From the NCBI RefSeq assembly GCF_900230255.1, contig NZ_OCNJ01000004.1, forward strand, positions 62,001 to 126,000: a stretch of DNA of 64,000 bases, given 5' to 3'. Under the pieces are notes generated by a model, which ran no database searches, was not told where the DNA came from, and saw only the letters and a program-made list of their open reading frames with translations. This stretch comes from Caenispirillum bisanense (GTDB lineage Bacteria > Pseudomonadota > Alphaproteobacteria > Rhodospirillales > Rhodospirillaceae). The stretch's first letter is position 1; every line of letters begins with the position of its first letter. The translations under genes were made by a program, and so were the position numbers. Below are positions 42,637-51,092 of the stretch, piece after piece.

Positions 42637-45258
42637 ATGTCGGGCAAGCCGGTCGCGCCCTATCCGCTCGCCGCCGTGGCGACGGCCGTGAAGCCGCAGG
42701 CGGCGGCGGTCCGCCTGCCCTTCGGCATGATGCCGCCGGCCGCCGCACCGGCCGCCGTGTCGCCCGAGGAGCTGATAACCCGCGGCGTCGAGCAGTGGCA
42801 GCGCGGCGCCCGCGCCGAGGCGGAAACCACCGTCGCCCGCGCCCTCGGCCTCAAGGGCAAGCTCAAGCCCGCCGACCGCGCCCGCGTGCTGACGACGCTG
42901 GCCGAGCGCCTCTACTTCGGCGACGACTTCGTGGAGGCGGCCGAGGCCGCCGCCCAGGCGCTGAAGCTCGACAAGGGCGCGACGCACGTCCGCCTCATCC
43001 GGGCCGCCGCCCTGCGCGGCTGGGGCCCGCTGGAGGACGCCGAGCGCGAAGCCCGCGCCGCCGTGAAGGCCGCCCCCGCCGCCGTGCCGGCCACCGACGG
43101 CCTCGTCGCCGTGCTGCTCGACCAGGGCCGGCCCGAAGCGGCGGAAGAGGCCATCGGCGCCCTGCTCGCCCGCGCGCCGAAGACGGCCGACGCCCACGCC
43201 CTGCTCGCCCGCCTGCTGCGCCGCCGCGGCCGCTACGACGAGGCCGCCGCCGCCGCGCGCGCAGCCCTCGCCTGCCCCGACGCCCAGCGGCCGCGCCTGG
43301 AGTGGGTGCTCGGCTCCATCCTGCACGACGCCGGTCGCTACGCCGAGGCCGAGGCCGCCTTCCGCCGCTCCATCGCCGCCGCACCGAAGATCGGCGACGC
43401 CTGGGGCGCCCTGGTCAATACCTTGCAGGCCGCCGGCCGCTACGACGAAGCGGTGGCGACCGTGCGCCAGGCCCGCGCCGCCGTGCCGGGTTACGAGAAG
43501 CGCTTCCTCGACCTGTTGTGGCCGAGCGCCCCCATCGCCGCGCCCGAGCGCGCCGTCGACGGCAAGCGGGTGATCCTGGTCAACGGCTTCGGCCACTACC
43601 CGTCCATCCCGCTCGGCATCCCGCTCATCAAGGGCTACGTCGAGGAGAAGGGCGAGGGCTACCGCGTCACCTGCCTGGACGTGAACGCCCTGCGCTTCGA
43701 CGCCCTGTTCCAGGCGCTGGAGTCCGAGACCCTGCATCCGTCCTTCGGCGACCGCGCCGAGTTCGTCGCCGCCGCCACCCTGTTCCGCGACGGCGGACCG
43801 GAGTTCCACGAGCCGGCCGCCTACGACCGTCACCTGGAACGCTTCATCAAGTTCTTCTCGCTGTTCTTCGAGAACGGCATGAGCCAGACCCGCCGCGGCG
43901 ACGGCGCCGGCGCGCCGATCCCCTGGTGGGTCATCCGCGACGCCGAGCGCATCGTGGCGGAACGGCCGGGCGTGGTGGGAATCTCGGTCACCTATACCGA
44001 CCAGATCCCCTATTCCCTGCTGCTCGCCCGCACCCTGCGGCGCATCGACCCGACCATCCGCATCGTCTTCGGCGGCGGCTTCTTCAAGGCCATCGACATG
44101 GAGGGCTTCCTGGCCGAAGCCTTCGTCGACTACGTCGTGCTGAACGCCGGCGAGGCCGCCTTCCTGGCCCTGCTGGAGGCGCTGAACTCGGGCTCGGAGA
44201 CGCTGCCCGAAATTCCCGGCCTCGCCTTCCGCGCCCCGGAGACGCACGCCTTCCACATCAGCAAGGACGGCTTCCCGGTCGACTACAACACCCAGCCCTT
44301 CGCCGATTTCTCCGATTTCGCGCCGAAGGCCTACTTCGTGCCCGACCCGGTCTATCCGGTGCTGTCGTCGCGCGGCTGCTACTGGCGGCGCTGCACCTTC
44401 TGCAACCACTTCGCCTCCTACGCCGGCACCTACAAGACCCAGGCGGTGGACCGCGTGGTGGCGGAGATGAAGCACCAGCAGGAGACGCTGGGCGCCAAGC
44501 TGTTCACCTTCGTCGACGAGATGATCTCGGCCAAGCGGTTCTGGAAGATCAGCACCGAGATCCTGGCCCAGGGGCTCGACGTCCACTACTACGCGCTGGC
44601 CAAGCCGACGCGCGACTTCACGCCGGAAATCCTCGACAAGATGCACGAGGCCGGCTGCCGCGCCGTCTACTGGGGCCTGGAAAGCGGGTCGGAGCGCGTG
44701 CTCGCCCTCATGGACAAGGGCAACGACGCCGAGGGCTCGGAAATCGTGCTGCGGCGGTCGTCGGAGGCGGGCATCCGCAACCACTGCTTCATGATCATCG
44801 GCTTCCCGACGGAAACCCGCGACGACCTGCGCGACACCATCGCCTTCATGCACCGCAACAGTGCCTACGTCGACCAGATCCTGGCCGGCCATTTCGTGCT
44901 GGAGCCGGGCACGCCCATCCACGACCGGCCGCACGACTTCGGCATCCGCAAGGTCTATTACCGGCGCTCGCTGTGCGGCGGATTCCTGGTGGGGTTCGAG
45001 CCCGACGGCTGGATCGACCAGCCGACGGCGGCGCGCTATGCCGAGGTGCTGCGCGACCACTTCTTCGACCTGTTCAGCCCGCGCGGCCGCTACTTCGGCA
45101 CCCCGCGCGAGCACATCGTCGCCGTCTACGCCAACGAGCCCAAGGGGACGCCGCGCCCCGGCAAGCCACTGCCGACGCCGGACGAGGTCGACCGCATGCT
45201 CGACGACCCCAAGCGCGTCGCCAAGGTGAAGACCTTCGACCTCGACCCGATCTGGTAG
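42637..45258 (+). CDS. TPR / B12-binding-type radical SAM protein
   Basis: 873-residue protein in three parts. Residues about 45-300 are TPR-like helical repeats (GRYDEAAAAARAALA, GRYAEAEAAFRRSIAAAP, GRYDEAVATVRQARAAVP). Residues about 308-490 are a Rossmann-type region like B12-binding domains (RVILVNGFGHYPSIPLGIPL; VVGISVTYTDQIPYSLLLAR; IVFGGGFFKA), without the DxHxxG cobalamin motif. Residues about 575-800 are a radical SAM barrel with cluster cysteines Cys581, Cys586 and Cys589 (RGCYWRRCTFCNH, a CX4CX2C form), FTFVDEMISAKRF and YWGLESGSERVL. The substrate is unknown and no peptide or pathway gene is adjacent. GGGGGG precedes ATG 42637. Confidence 0.93.
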   Translation: MSGKPVAPYPLAAVATAVKPQAAAVRLPFGMMPPAAAPAAVSPEELITRGVEQWQRGARAEAETTVARALGLKGKLKPADRARVLTTLAERLYFGDDFVEAAEAAAQALKLDKGATHVRLIRAAALRGWGPLEDAEREARAAVKAAPAAVPATDGLVAVLLDQGRPEAAEEAIGALLARAPKTADAHALLARLLRRRGRYDEAAAAARAALACPDAQRPRLEWVLGSILHDAGRYAEAEAAFRRSIAAAPKIGDAWGALVNTLQAAGRYDEAVATVRQARAAVPGYEKRFLDLLWPSAPIAAPERAVDGKRVILVNGFGHYPSIPLGIPLIKGYVEEKGEGYRVTCLDVNALRFDALFQALESETLHPSFGDRAEFVAAATLFRDGGPEFHEPAAYDRHLERFIKFFSLFFENGMSQTRRGDGAGAPIPWWVIRDAERIVAERPGVVGISVTYTDQIPYSLLLARTLRRIDPTIRIVFGGGFFKAIDMEGFLAEAFVDYVVLNAGEAAFLALLEALNSGSETLPEIPGLAFRAPETHAFHISKDGFPVDYNTQPFADFSDFAPKAYFVPDPVYPVLSSRGCYWRRCTFCNHFASYAGTYKTQAVDRVVAEMKHQQETLGAKLFTFVDEMISAKRFWKISTEILAQGLDVHYYALAKPTRDFTPEILDKMHEAGCRAVYWGLESGSERVLALMDKGNDAEGSEIVLRRSSEAGIRNHCFMIIGFPTETRDDLRDTIAFMHRNSAYVDQILAGHFVLEPGTPIHDRPHDFGIRKVYYRRSLCGGFLVGFEPDGWIDQPTAARYAEVLRDHFFDLFSPRGRYFGTPREHIVAVYANEPKGTPRPGKPLPTPDEVDRMLDDPKRVAKVKTFDLDPIW

Positions 45259-45328
45259 GCGCGGGCTGGTTGTCTTCGCCCCCGTCGGGCACCATGTCCT
45301 CCTCTGATTCGACGAACGAGGAGAGTGG

Positions 45329-46084
45329 ATGATGGACGTGCGGCGGTTGCTCGACGGTGTGCTCGGCTCGGGCGTGGCGGCTGGGCTGGAGAAGGAAGCC
45401 CGGCGCCGGCTGGGCGGCAGCGTCCCCGCCTCGGGCGGCGGTGGCGGCTCGGGCAGCGGCTTCGGCGGCGGCATGCTGGGCGGCGCCGCGGCCGGCGGCC
45501 TCATCACCATGGTGCTCGGCTCCAAGAAGGGCCGCAAGATGGGTGGCAAGGCGCTGAAGTACGGCGGCGCCGCCCTGCTCGCCGGCCTCGCCTGGAAGGC
45601 CTGGAGCGACTGGAAGGGCGGCAAGGCGGCCCAGGGCACGCCGCTCGCCGACGTGGTGCAGGCGCCGCCGGCCCGCTCCGGCTTCGCCCCCGACGAGGAA
45701 ACCGACGGCCGCGGCGAGGACTTCCGCCTCGCCCTGGTGCGCGCCATGATCGCCGCCGCCAAGTGCGACGGCCACATCGACGCCGACGAGCACGCCCGCA
45801 TCACCGCCGCCATCACCGACCAGTCGCTGACCGCCGAGGAAAAAGGCTTCCTGCTCGACGCCTTCACGACCGACGCCGACCCCATGGCCATCGCCCGCCT
45901 CGCCCGCACCCAGGAACAGGGGGCGGAGCTTTACGCCGCGTCGCGCCTCGCCATCGACCCCGACGTGCCGGCGGAACACCAGTATCTGTCGCGCCTGTCG
46001 GCTGCCCTCGGCCTGCCGCCGGCGCTGGTGGAGCATCTCGACGCCAAGATCGAATCCGCCCGCGCCGAGGCCGGCGCCGACTGA
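45329..46084 (+). CDS. DUF533 (TerB-fold) protein
   Basis: 251-residue protein of the YebE/DUF533 type. An N-terminal helix, a Gly-rich linker (about 33-50), a glycine-zipper-like hydrophobic region (GGMLGGAAAGGLITMVLG, about 47-95) and a C-terminal TerB-like helical domain with acidic metal-site residues (AAAKCDGHIDADEHARI). TerB-type proteins are linked to tellurite resistance or membrane stress; the function is unproven. Two adjacent ATG codons (45329, 45332) are possible starts. Confidence 0.9.
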   Translation: MMDVRRLLDGVLGSGVAAGLEKEARRRLGGSVPASGGGGGSGSGFGGGMLGGAAAGGLITMVLGSKKGRKMGGKALKYGGAALLAGLAWKAWSDWKGGKAAQGTPLADVVQAPPARSGFAPDEETDGRGEDFRLALVRAMIAAAKCDGHIDADEHARITAAITDQSLTAEEKGFLLDAFTTDADPMAIARLARTQEQGAELYAASRLAIDPDVPAEHQYLSRLSAALGLPPALVEHLDAKIESARAEAGAD

Positions 46085-46100
46085 TCGCGGCCCGTCAGGG

Positions 46101-46122
46101 GCGCCCGGTCACAGCCGGGCGC
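46101..46122. terminator. Hairpin overlapping the end of the anchored HNH gene
   Basis: GCGCCCGG (46101-46108) and CCGGGCGC (46115-46122) form eight perfect pairs around a six-base loop containing the minus-strand stop codon. It lies between convergent genes and may end both transcripts. Confidence 0.5.
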
Positions 46123-46771
46123 AGACGGCGGTGACGGCGTCGGTGAACAGGTTCTCGAGCGGGTCCTGCTCCAGGCCCCACTGCGCCTTGACGCCGACGA
46201 AGCGCTCGACGTAGACGCAGCGCACCGACCACGCCGGCGGCAGCCATGCCAGCGGATCGCCGTCGCCCTTGGAGCGGTTGGCGCTCGCCGAAACGGCCAG
46301 CAGGTTGGCGGGATCGTTGGCGAAGGCGGCGCGGCGGTCGGCCGGCCAGCGGTCGGCGCCGCTGCGGTGCGCTTCCTTCAGCGGCACCAGGTGGTCGACG
46401 TCCAGCGCCCGCGGATCGGCGAGGACGTCGCCCGTGTAGGGGTCGCGCCAGCTGCCCGCCGCCACGGCGCAGCGGCGCTCGTCCCAGCGCACGGGCGTCT
46501 GGCTGTCACGCGCCAGGATGTCCTGGCGGGTGTCGCGGCAGTCGCCGTCGGCGTCGGTCCAGTGGGCGTAGAGGGCGCGGTCGAAGGGCTCGGCGACGGG
46601 GCGCACGGCTTCCGTCTCCCGACCCTCCAGCACGGCCGCACCGAAGGCGACCAGCAGCAGCAGCCAGCGCAAGGGGCGCGGCAGGCGCCGCCACGTATTG
46701 CCCAGGCTGCCACGGCCACGCCGCCGCGACGGCGAGGCGCGGGAGCGGCGGAACATGCGGGAAGCGGCCAT
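46109..46771 (-). CDS. Membrane-anchored or exported HNH nuclease (DUF1524-like)
   Basis: 220-residue protein: a basic N-terminus, one hydrophobic segment (LRWLLLLVAFGAAVLEG, about 35-52) and an outer nuclease domain. The HNH core is DVDHLVPLKEAHRSGADRW followed by ANDPANLLAVSASANRSKGD and WLPP, a pattern of secreted DUF1524-type nucleases. Two cysteine pairs (DCRDTR, RRCAV) may form disulfides outside the cytosol. Start ATG 46771 with GGAGTCC upstream; ATG 46753 is an alternative. It may degrade extracellular DNA. Confidence 0.85.
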   Translation of the reverse strand: MAASRMFRRSRASPSRRRGRGSLGNTWRRLPRPLRWLLLLVAFGAAVLEGRETEAVRPVAEPFDRALYAHWTDADGDCRDTRQDILARDSQTPVRWDERRCAVAAGSWRDPYTGDVLADPRALDVDHLVPLKEAHRSGADRWPADRRAAFANDPANLLAVSASANRSKGDGDPLAWLPPAWSVRCVYVERFVGVKAQWGLEQDPLENLFTDAVTAVCARL

Positions 46772-46883
46772 GCGGCGGGGACTCCGGCCGGGAACGGGGA
46801 ACGGCCCCGCCGTCGCCGACGGGTCCGCGCCCACTATCCCCGGGTGCACCCGGTGCGTCAATGCACCGGTGCGCGAAGCCCCG

Positions 46884-47420
46884 TCAGAGCACTTCCACCT
46901 GCTGGGCCATGGGGCCCTTCTTGCCCATGCGGGTGTGCAGGCGCACGCGCTGGCCGCTGTCGAGCAGATCGAGGCCCGAGCGCTGCAGGGCGCCGACGCC
47001 GACGAACACGTCCTTGCCGCCGGCGTCCGGGGTGACGAAGCCGAAGCCCTTGTCGGGGCTGAAGAACTTCACCACGCCCTCGACGGTCTCGTCGCCGCCA
47101 CCGCCACCGCCGAAGCCGCCGTCGGCCCGGCCGCCGCCGAACCCGGCGGCGCCGCCCGCTTCGGCGGTGGAGGCGTCGATGGACTGGATGTCGGCGATCT
47201 GCGGACCCTTCGGCCCGACCTCGACGTCGCACACCAGCGTGGTGCCCGGCTGCACGTCGCGCAGGCCGACGCGCTCGATCACCGAGATGTGGAGGAAGGC
47301 ATCGGGCGTGCCGTCGGTGAAGGCGACGAAGCCGAAGCCCTTGGTGGCGTTGAACCATTTGACCGTGGCGGTGACCCCGGTCCGGACGGGTCCCATGGGG
47401 CGGGAGGTGCGAGACTGCAT
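46884..47420 (-). CDS. Double cold-shock domain protein
   Basis: 178-residue RNA-binding protein with two cold-shock domains (about 15-75 and 110-175) joined by a Gly-rich linker. RNP1 motifs are KGFGFVAF and KGFGFVTP; RNP2 motifs are AFLHIS and DVFVGVG. Double CSD proteins are common in Alphaproteobacteria. ATG 47420 is used; GTG 47429 is also possible, as AAGG lies close upstream. The promoter region is shared with moeA. Confidence 0.92.
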   Translation of the reverse strand: MQSRTSRPMGPVRTGVTATVKWFNATKGFGFVAFTDGTPDAFLHISVIERVGLRDVQPGTTLVCDVEVGPKGPQIADIQSIDASTAEAGGAAGFGGGRADGGFGGGGGGDETVEGVVKFFSPDKGFGFVTPDAGGKDVFVGVGALQRSGLDLLDSGQRVRLHTRMGKKGPMAQQVEVL

Positions 47421-47737
47421 CACGGGCACATAACCTTAGGTGAAAGACCAAATCGAGGATTGCCCGATTCGGCACTCCCTCTCAAGCCGAACGTGACGTC
47501 ACTGACCTCAGCCCTCCGGGGTACTGGTCCGATACTCCGTCTTCATGAGCGAGAGTACCGGAAACGTCGTCCTCGTCTTGCCGAAGCTTGGCACCTTCGT
47601 TGCCCGAAGGAGCACCCATACGGGCGCTGGCGGGAGGGGGAACAACCGACTCGTGCCGTCCGTTCCACGCTGTCGGAGGCCCGCGGGCTCGGCTACACTG
47701 GCGCCCGCCCGACCCATAACCGTACGGAGGTTGTCCC
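47421..47737. other. Divergent intergenic region between the cold-shock gene and moeA
   Basis: About 317 bases without a credible gene. It contains a ten-base palindrome GTGACGTCAC (47493-47502) that could be an operator, and GGAGG before moeA at 47725-47729. No promoter matches the consensus well; a TACACT at 47694-47699 is the best -10 for moeA, with a poor -35. Confidence 0.55.
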
Positions 47738-49006
47738 ATGGGGGTCCGTCGCCTGCTCGACGATTGCTGCGCCGCCGCCAAGCGCCTGATGCCGCTGGAC
47801 GAGGCCCTCGCCATCATCGACCGCGACCTGGTGCCGGTGACCGACGTGGAGACCGTGCCGCTGTGGGCCGCGCTCGGCCGCGTGCTGGCCCACGACGTCA
47901 CCGCGCGCATCGACCTGCCGCCGGCCACCAACTCGGCCATGGACGGCTATGCGGTGATCGCCGCCGACCTGGACGCCGACGCCGAGACCACCCTGCCCGT
48001 CACCGCCCGCCAGGCCGCCGGCCGGCCGCTGGACGGCACGGCGCAGGCCGGGGCGGCGGTGCGCATCTTCACCGGCGCGCCCATGCCCGCCGGCTTCGAC
48101 GCCGTGGTCATGCAGGAGGAGGTGACCGTCCAGCCCGACGGCCGCGTCACCATTCCGCCCGGCGTCCGGCCCGGCCGCAACGTCCGCCACGCCGGCGAGG
48201 ACGTGGAGGCCGGTTCGGTGGTGCTGCATTCCGGCGCCCGCCTGCGCGCCCAGGACATCGCCATGGCGGCCGCCGTCGGCCACGGCACCATGACCGTCAG
48301 CCGTCCCCTGCGCGTCGCCGTGTTCTCCACCGGCGACGAGCTGCACGAGCCCGGCGACGACCTGCCGCCCGGCTGCATCTACGACAGCAACCGCCACGCC
48401 CTGCAGGCGATGCTCGCCGGCCTGCCGGTGGCGGTGACCGACCTCGGCCGCCTCGCCGACGACCCCGCCGTGGTGACGCGCGCCATCGAGGCGGCGGCCG
48501 TCGACCACGACGTGGTGATGACCACGGGCGGCGTCTCGGTGGGTGAGGAAGATCACGTCCGCCAGGCGGTGGAGGCGAAAGGAGCCATCACCTTCTGGCG
48601 GCTGAACATCAAGCCGGGCAAGCCGGTGGCGCTCGGCCGGGTGGGCGAGACGGTGTTCATCGGTCTGCCGGGCAACCCGGTGGCGACGGCCGTCACCTTC
48701 CTGCTGGTGGCGCGGCCCATCCTGCTGCGGCTGGCGGGGGCGCGCGACATCGCGCTGCGCCGCTTCCAGGTGCCGGCCGGCTTCTCCTACGTGAAGAAGG
48801 AAGGCCGCCGCGAGTTCATCCGGGTGCGGCTGGAAACTCAGGCCGACGGCGGCACCCTGGCACGGCTGGAGCGCGGCCAGGGCTCGCACATGATCAGTTC
48901 GCTGGTGGACAGCCACGCCCTCGCCGAACTGGCCGAGGACAGCCCCGGCGTTCGCGAGGGCGAGGCGCTGACCGTCATCCCCTTCCCCGACACCATGGCC
49001 GGGTGA
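47738..49006 (+). CDS. moeA: Molybdopterin molybdenumtransferase MoeA
   Basis: Inserts molybdate into adenylylated molybdopterin. 422 aa with the MoeA domain order: PPATNSAMDGYAV near residue 65, RIFTGAPMPAGFDAVVMQE, the MoCF-like core STGDEL...TTGGVSVGEEDHV and LPGNPVA, then the C-terminal beta domain. ATG at 47738, with GGAGG nine bases upstream. No moa or moe partners are adjacent. Confidence 0.95.
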   Translation: MGVRRLLDDCCAAAKRLMPLDEALAIIDRDLVPVTDVETVPLWAALGRVLAHDVTARIDLPPATNSAMDGYAVIAADLDADAETTLPVTARQAAGRPLDGTAQAGAAVRIFTGAPMPAGFDAVVMQEEVTVQPDGRVTIPPGVRPGRNVRHAGEDVEAGSVVLHSGARLRAQDIAMAAAVGHGTMTVSRPLRVAVFSTGDELHEPGDDLPPGCIYDSNRHALQAMLAGLPVAVTDLGRLADDPAVVTRAIEAAAVDHDVVMTTGGVSVGEEDHVRQAVEAKGAITFWRLNIKPGKPVALGRVGETVFIGLPGNPVATAVTFLLVARPILLRLAGARDIALRRFQVPAGFSYVKKEGRREFIRVRLETQADGGTLARLERGQGSHMISSLVDSHALAELAEDSPGVREGEALTVIPFPDTMAG

Positions 49007-49072
49007 AAGGCGCCGCCTCGACGGCGGCGCATGGCGGGGTGAAAGGCGCCGCCTCAGCGGCGGCGCATGGTG
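49001..49072. repeat. Tandem duplicated hairpin between moeA and a convergent gene
   Basis: Two copies of a 36-base unit GGGTGAAAGGCGCCGCC... (49001-49036 and 49037-49072). Each folds into an identical stem GCGCCGCC/GGCGGCGC with a five-base loop (TCGAC at 49018-49022, TCAGC at 49054-49058). The first copy carries the moeA stop and the second the stop of the small minus-strand gene. It looks like a duplicated bidirectional terminator. Confidence 0.85.
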
Positions 49073-49269
49073 TTCTGGATGCTGTCGCCGACGAACTTGG
49101 CCACGGCGAAGCAGGCGCCGAAGGTGACGACGAGGCCGAGGCCGACCTCCCACAGGTTGCCCGACAGCCAGCGGGCGGCGTCGCCCTTGATGACCGCCAT
49201 CTCGATCACCAGCCAGATGGCGATGGGGGCGATCATGAACACGGGCAGGAGGATGGGCAGAAAGCGCAT
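49054..49269 (-). CDS. Small two-span membrane protein
   Basis: 71 residues: MRFLPILLPVFMIAPIAIWL is the first hydrophobic segment, WEVGLGLVVTFGACFAVAKF the second, with the tail GDSIQNTMRRR. ATG 49269 has AAAGGA upstream. Function unknown. Its stop codon lies in the loop of the duplicated hairpin. Confidence 0.75.
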   Translation of the reverse strand: MRFLPILLPVFMIAPIAIWLVIEMAVIKGDAARWLSGNLWEVGLGLVVTFGACFAVAKFVGDSIQNTMRRR

Positions 49270-49535
49270 GGTGCGGGTCCTTTCGACGCGACTCTTTCTG
49301 CCCCGAGGGTAGGAGCGCGGCGCGTTGCGCCCCATGACAATCGTCAATCGCCGGAGAAAATGGCCGCAAGCGGGCGGTCGTCGGCGGCCTTGACCCGGCG
49401 CGGCCTCTCCCCCACCTGCACCAGCAGGGGTTTTCTTCGGCTGCCGTTCCGCTACAGTCGAGGGCAAGCCGTTCATTCTGCGCGCCTTTCGCCGCGCGCC
49501 ACACCTTTCGTCAAAGCCATGAGGATCGTCCCATC

Positions 49536-51029
49536 ATGAAGATTTCCTTCGCCAAGCCCGCCGTTCCGGACGCGGGCGCCCTCGCCGTGCTTGTCGCGCA
49601 GGACGCCGAGCCGGCGGCCTTCCTGAAGGATCTCGACGGCACGCTGAACGGCGCCCTGGCGCGCGCCCGCGCCGCCGGCCGGTTCGAGGGCAAGGCGGGG
49701 CAGACCCTCAGCCTGCTGGCGCCGATGGGCACCGATCTCGACCGCATCGTGCTGGTGGGCATCGGCAAGGCCGCCGACGTCGACAGCCTCGGCCTGCAGG
49801 CCGCCGGCGGCAGCGCCTGGGCGGCGCTGGCCGACGACAAGCAGGGCTGCATCGTCATCGACGGCCTCGAGACCAGCCGTTTGGACGAAGGCGAGGCCGC
49901 CGCCCAGGTCGCCTACGGCGCGCTGCTGCGCAGCTACCGCTTCGACAAGTACCGCACCACCGAGAAGAAGGACGACAAGCCGAAGCTGTCCAAGCTGACG
50001 GTGACCAGCCCCGAGCCGGGCGCCGCCAAGAAGGCCTGGGCGCCGCTGGAAGCCGTCGCCGCCGGCATCTTCCTGACCCGCGACCTGGTCAGCGAACCGG
50101 CCAACGTCATCCACCCGGAAAGCTTCGCCAAGGAATGCGAGAAGCTCGCCGACCTGGGCCTCAAGGTCACCGTGCTCGGCGAGAAGGACATGAAGAAGCT
50201 CGGCATGGGCGCCCTGCTCGGCGTCGGCCAGGGCTCGGCGCGCGAGAGCCAGATGGTGGTCATGGAATGGCAGGGCGCCGACGACAAGAAGGACGCGCCG
50301 GTCGCCTTCGTCGGCAAGGGCGTGTGCTTCGACTCGGGCGGCATCTCCATCAAGCCGGCCGGCGGCATGGAAGACATGAAGTGGGACATGGGCGGCGCCG
50401 GCGTCGTCACCGGCCTCATGAAGGCGCTGGCCGGCCGCAAGGCCAAGGCCAACGTGGTCGGCCTCATCGGCCTCGTTGAGAACATGCCGTCGGGCACCGC
50501 GCAGCGCCCCGGCGACGTGGTCACCAGCGCCTCGGGCCAGACCATCGAGGTCATCAACACCGACGCCGAAGGCCGCCTCGTGCTCGCCGACGTGCTGTGG
50601 TACGCCCAGGAAAAGCACAAGCCCAAGGCCATCATCGACCTCGCGACGCTGACCGGCGCCATCATCATCAGCCTGGGCGGCGAACACGCCGGCCTGTTCT
50701 CCAACGACGACGGCCTGTCGGACAAGCTCGCCGCCGCCGCCAAGGCGACCGGCGAGAAGGTGTGGCGCATGCCCATGGGCGACGCCTACGACAAGCAGAT
50801 CAAGTCCGACATCGCCGATATGAAGAACACCGGCGGCCGCGAGGCGGGCAGCATCACCGCCGCCCAGTTCCTCAAGCGCTTCGTCAAGGACGGCCTGCCC
50901 TGGGCCCACATCGACATCGCCGGCGTGACGTGGTCGAAGAAGGACAGCCCGACGGTGCCCAAGGGCGCCACTGCCTTCGGCGTCCGCCTGCTCGACCGCC
51001 TCGTCGCCGACGAGTTCGAGGCGAAGTAA
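49536..51029 (+). CDS. pepA: Leucyl aminopeptidase PepA (M17)
   Basis: Dizinc exopeptidase, 497 aa, releasing N-terminal residues. N-terminal macro-like domain (1 to about 165), then the catalytic domain with VGKGVCFDSGGISIKPAGGM (metal and catalytic Lys), KWDMGGAG and the signature NTDAEGRL. All ligands are present. E. coli PepA also binds DNA in Xer recombination; that role is not implied here. A perfect terminator follows, so the next M17 gene is expressed separately. Confidence 0.96.
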   Translation: MKISFAKPAVPDAGALAVLVAQDAEPAAFLKDLDGTLNGALARARAAGRFEGKAGQTLSLLAPMGTDLDRIVLVGIGKAADVDSLGLQAAGGSAWAALADDKQGCIVIDGLETSRLDEGEAAAQVAYGALLRSYRFDKYRTTEKKDDKPKLSKLTVTSPEPGAAKKAWAPLEAVAAGIFLTRDLVSEPANVIHPESFAKECEKLADLGLKVTVLGEKDMKKLGMGALLGVGQGSARESQMVVMEWQGADDKKDAPVAFVGKGVCFDSGGISIKPAGGMEDMKWDMGGAGVVTGLMKALAGRKAKANVVGLIGLVENMPSGTAQRPGDVVTSASGQTIEVINTDAEGRLVLADVLWYAQEKHKPKAIIDLATLTGAIIISLGGEHAGLFSNDDGLSDKLAAAAKATGEKVWRMPMGDAYDKQIKSDIADMKNTGGREAGSITAAQFLKRFVKDGLPWAHIDIAGVTWSKKDSPTVPKGATAFGVRLLDRLVADEFEAK

Positions 51030-51043
51030 GCACTCCCTCCCGC

Positions 51044-51080
51044 GCGGCGGCCCTGTCCAGGGGCCGCCGCTTTTCCTTTT
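51044..51080 (+). terminator. Intrinsic terminator after pepA
   Basis: GCGGCGGCCC (51044-51053) and GGGCCGCCGC (51061-51070) form ten perfect pairs with a seven-base loop, followed by TTTTCCTTTT (51071-51080). Confidence 0.9.
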
Positions 51081-51092
51081 CATGCAGGCCTC

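Noticed and set aside
42523-45909. Open reading frame of 1128 codons on the minus strand
   Set aside because: It lies antisense to the radical SAM and DUF533 genes, which have clear domains; high GC content keeps antisense frames open, and its composition is low-complexity.
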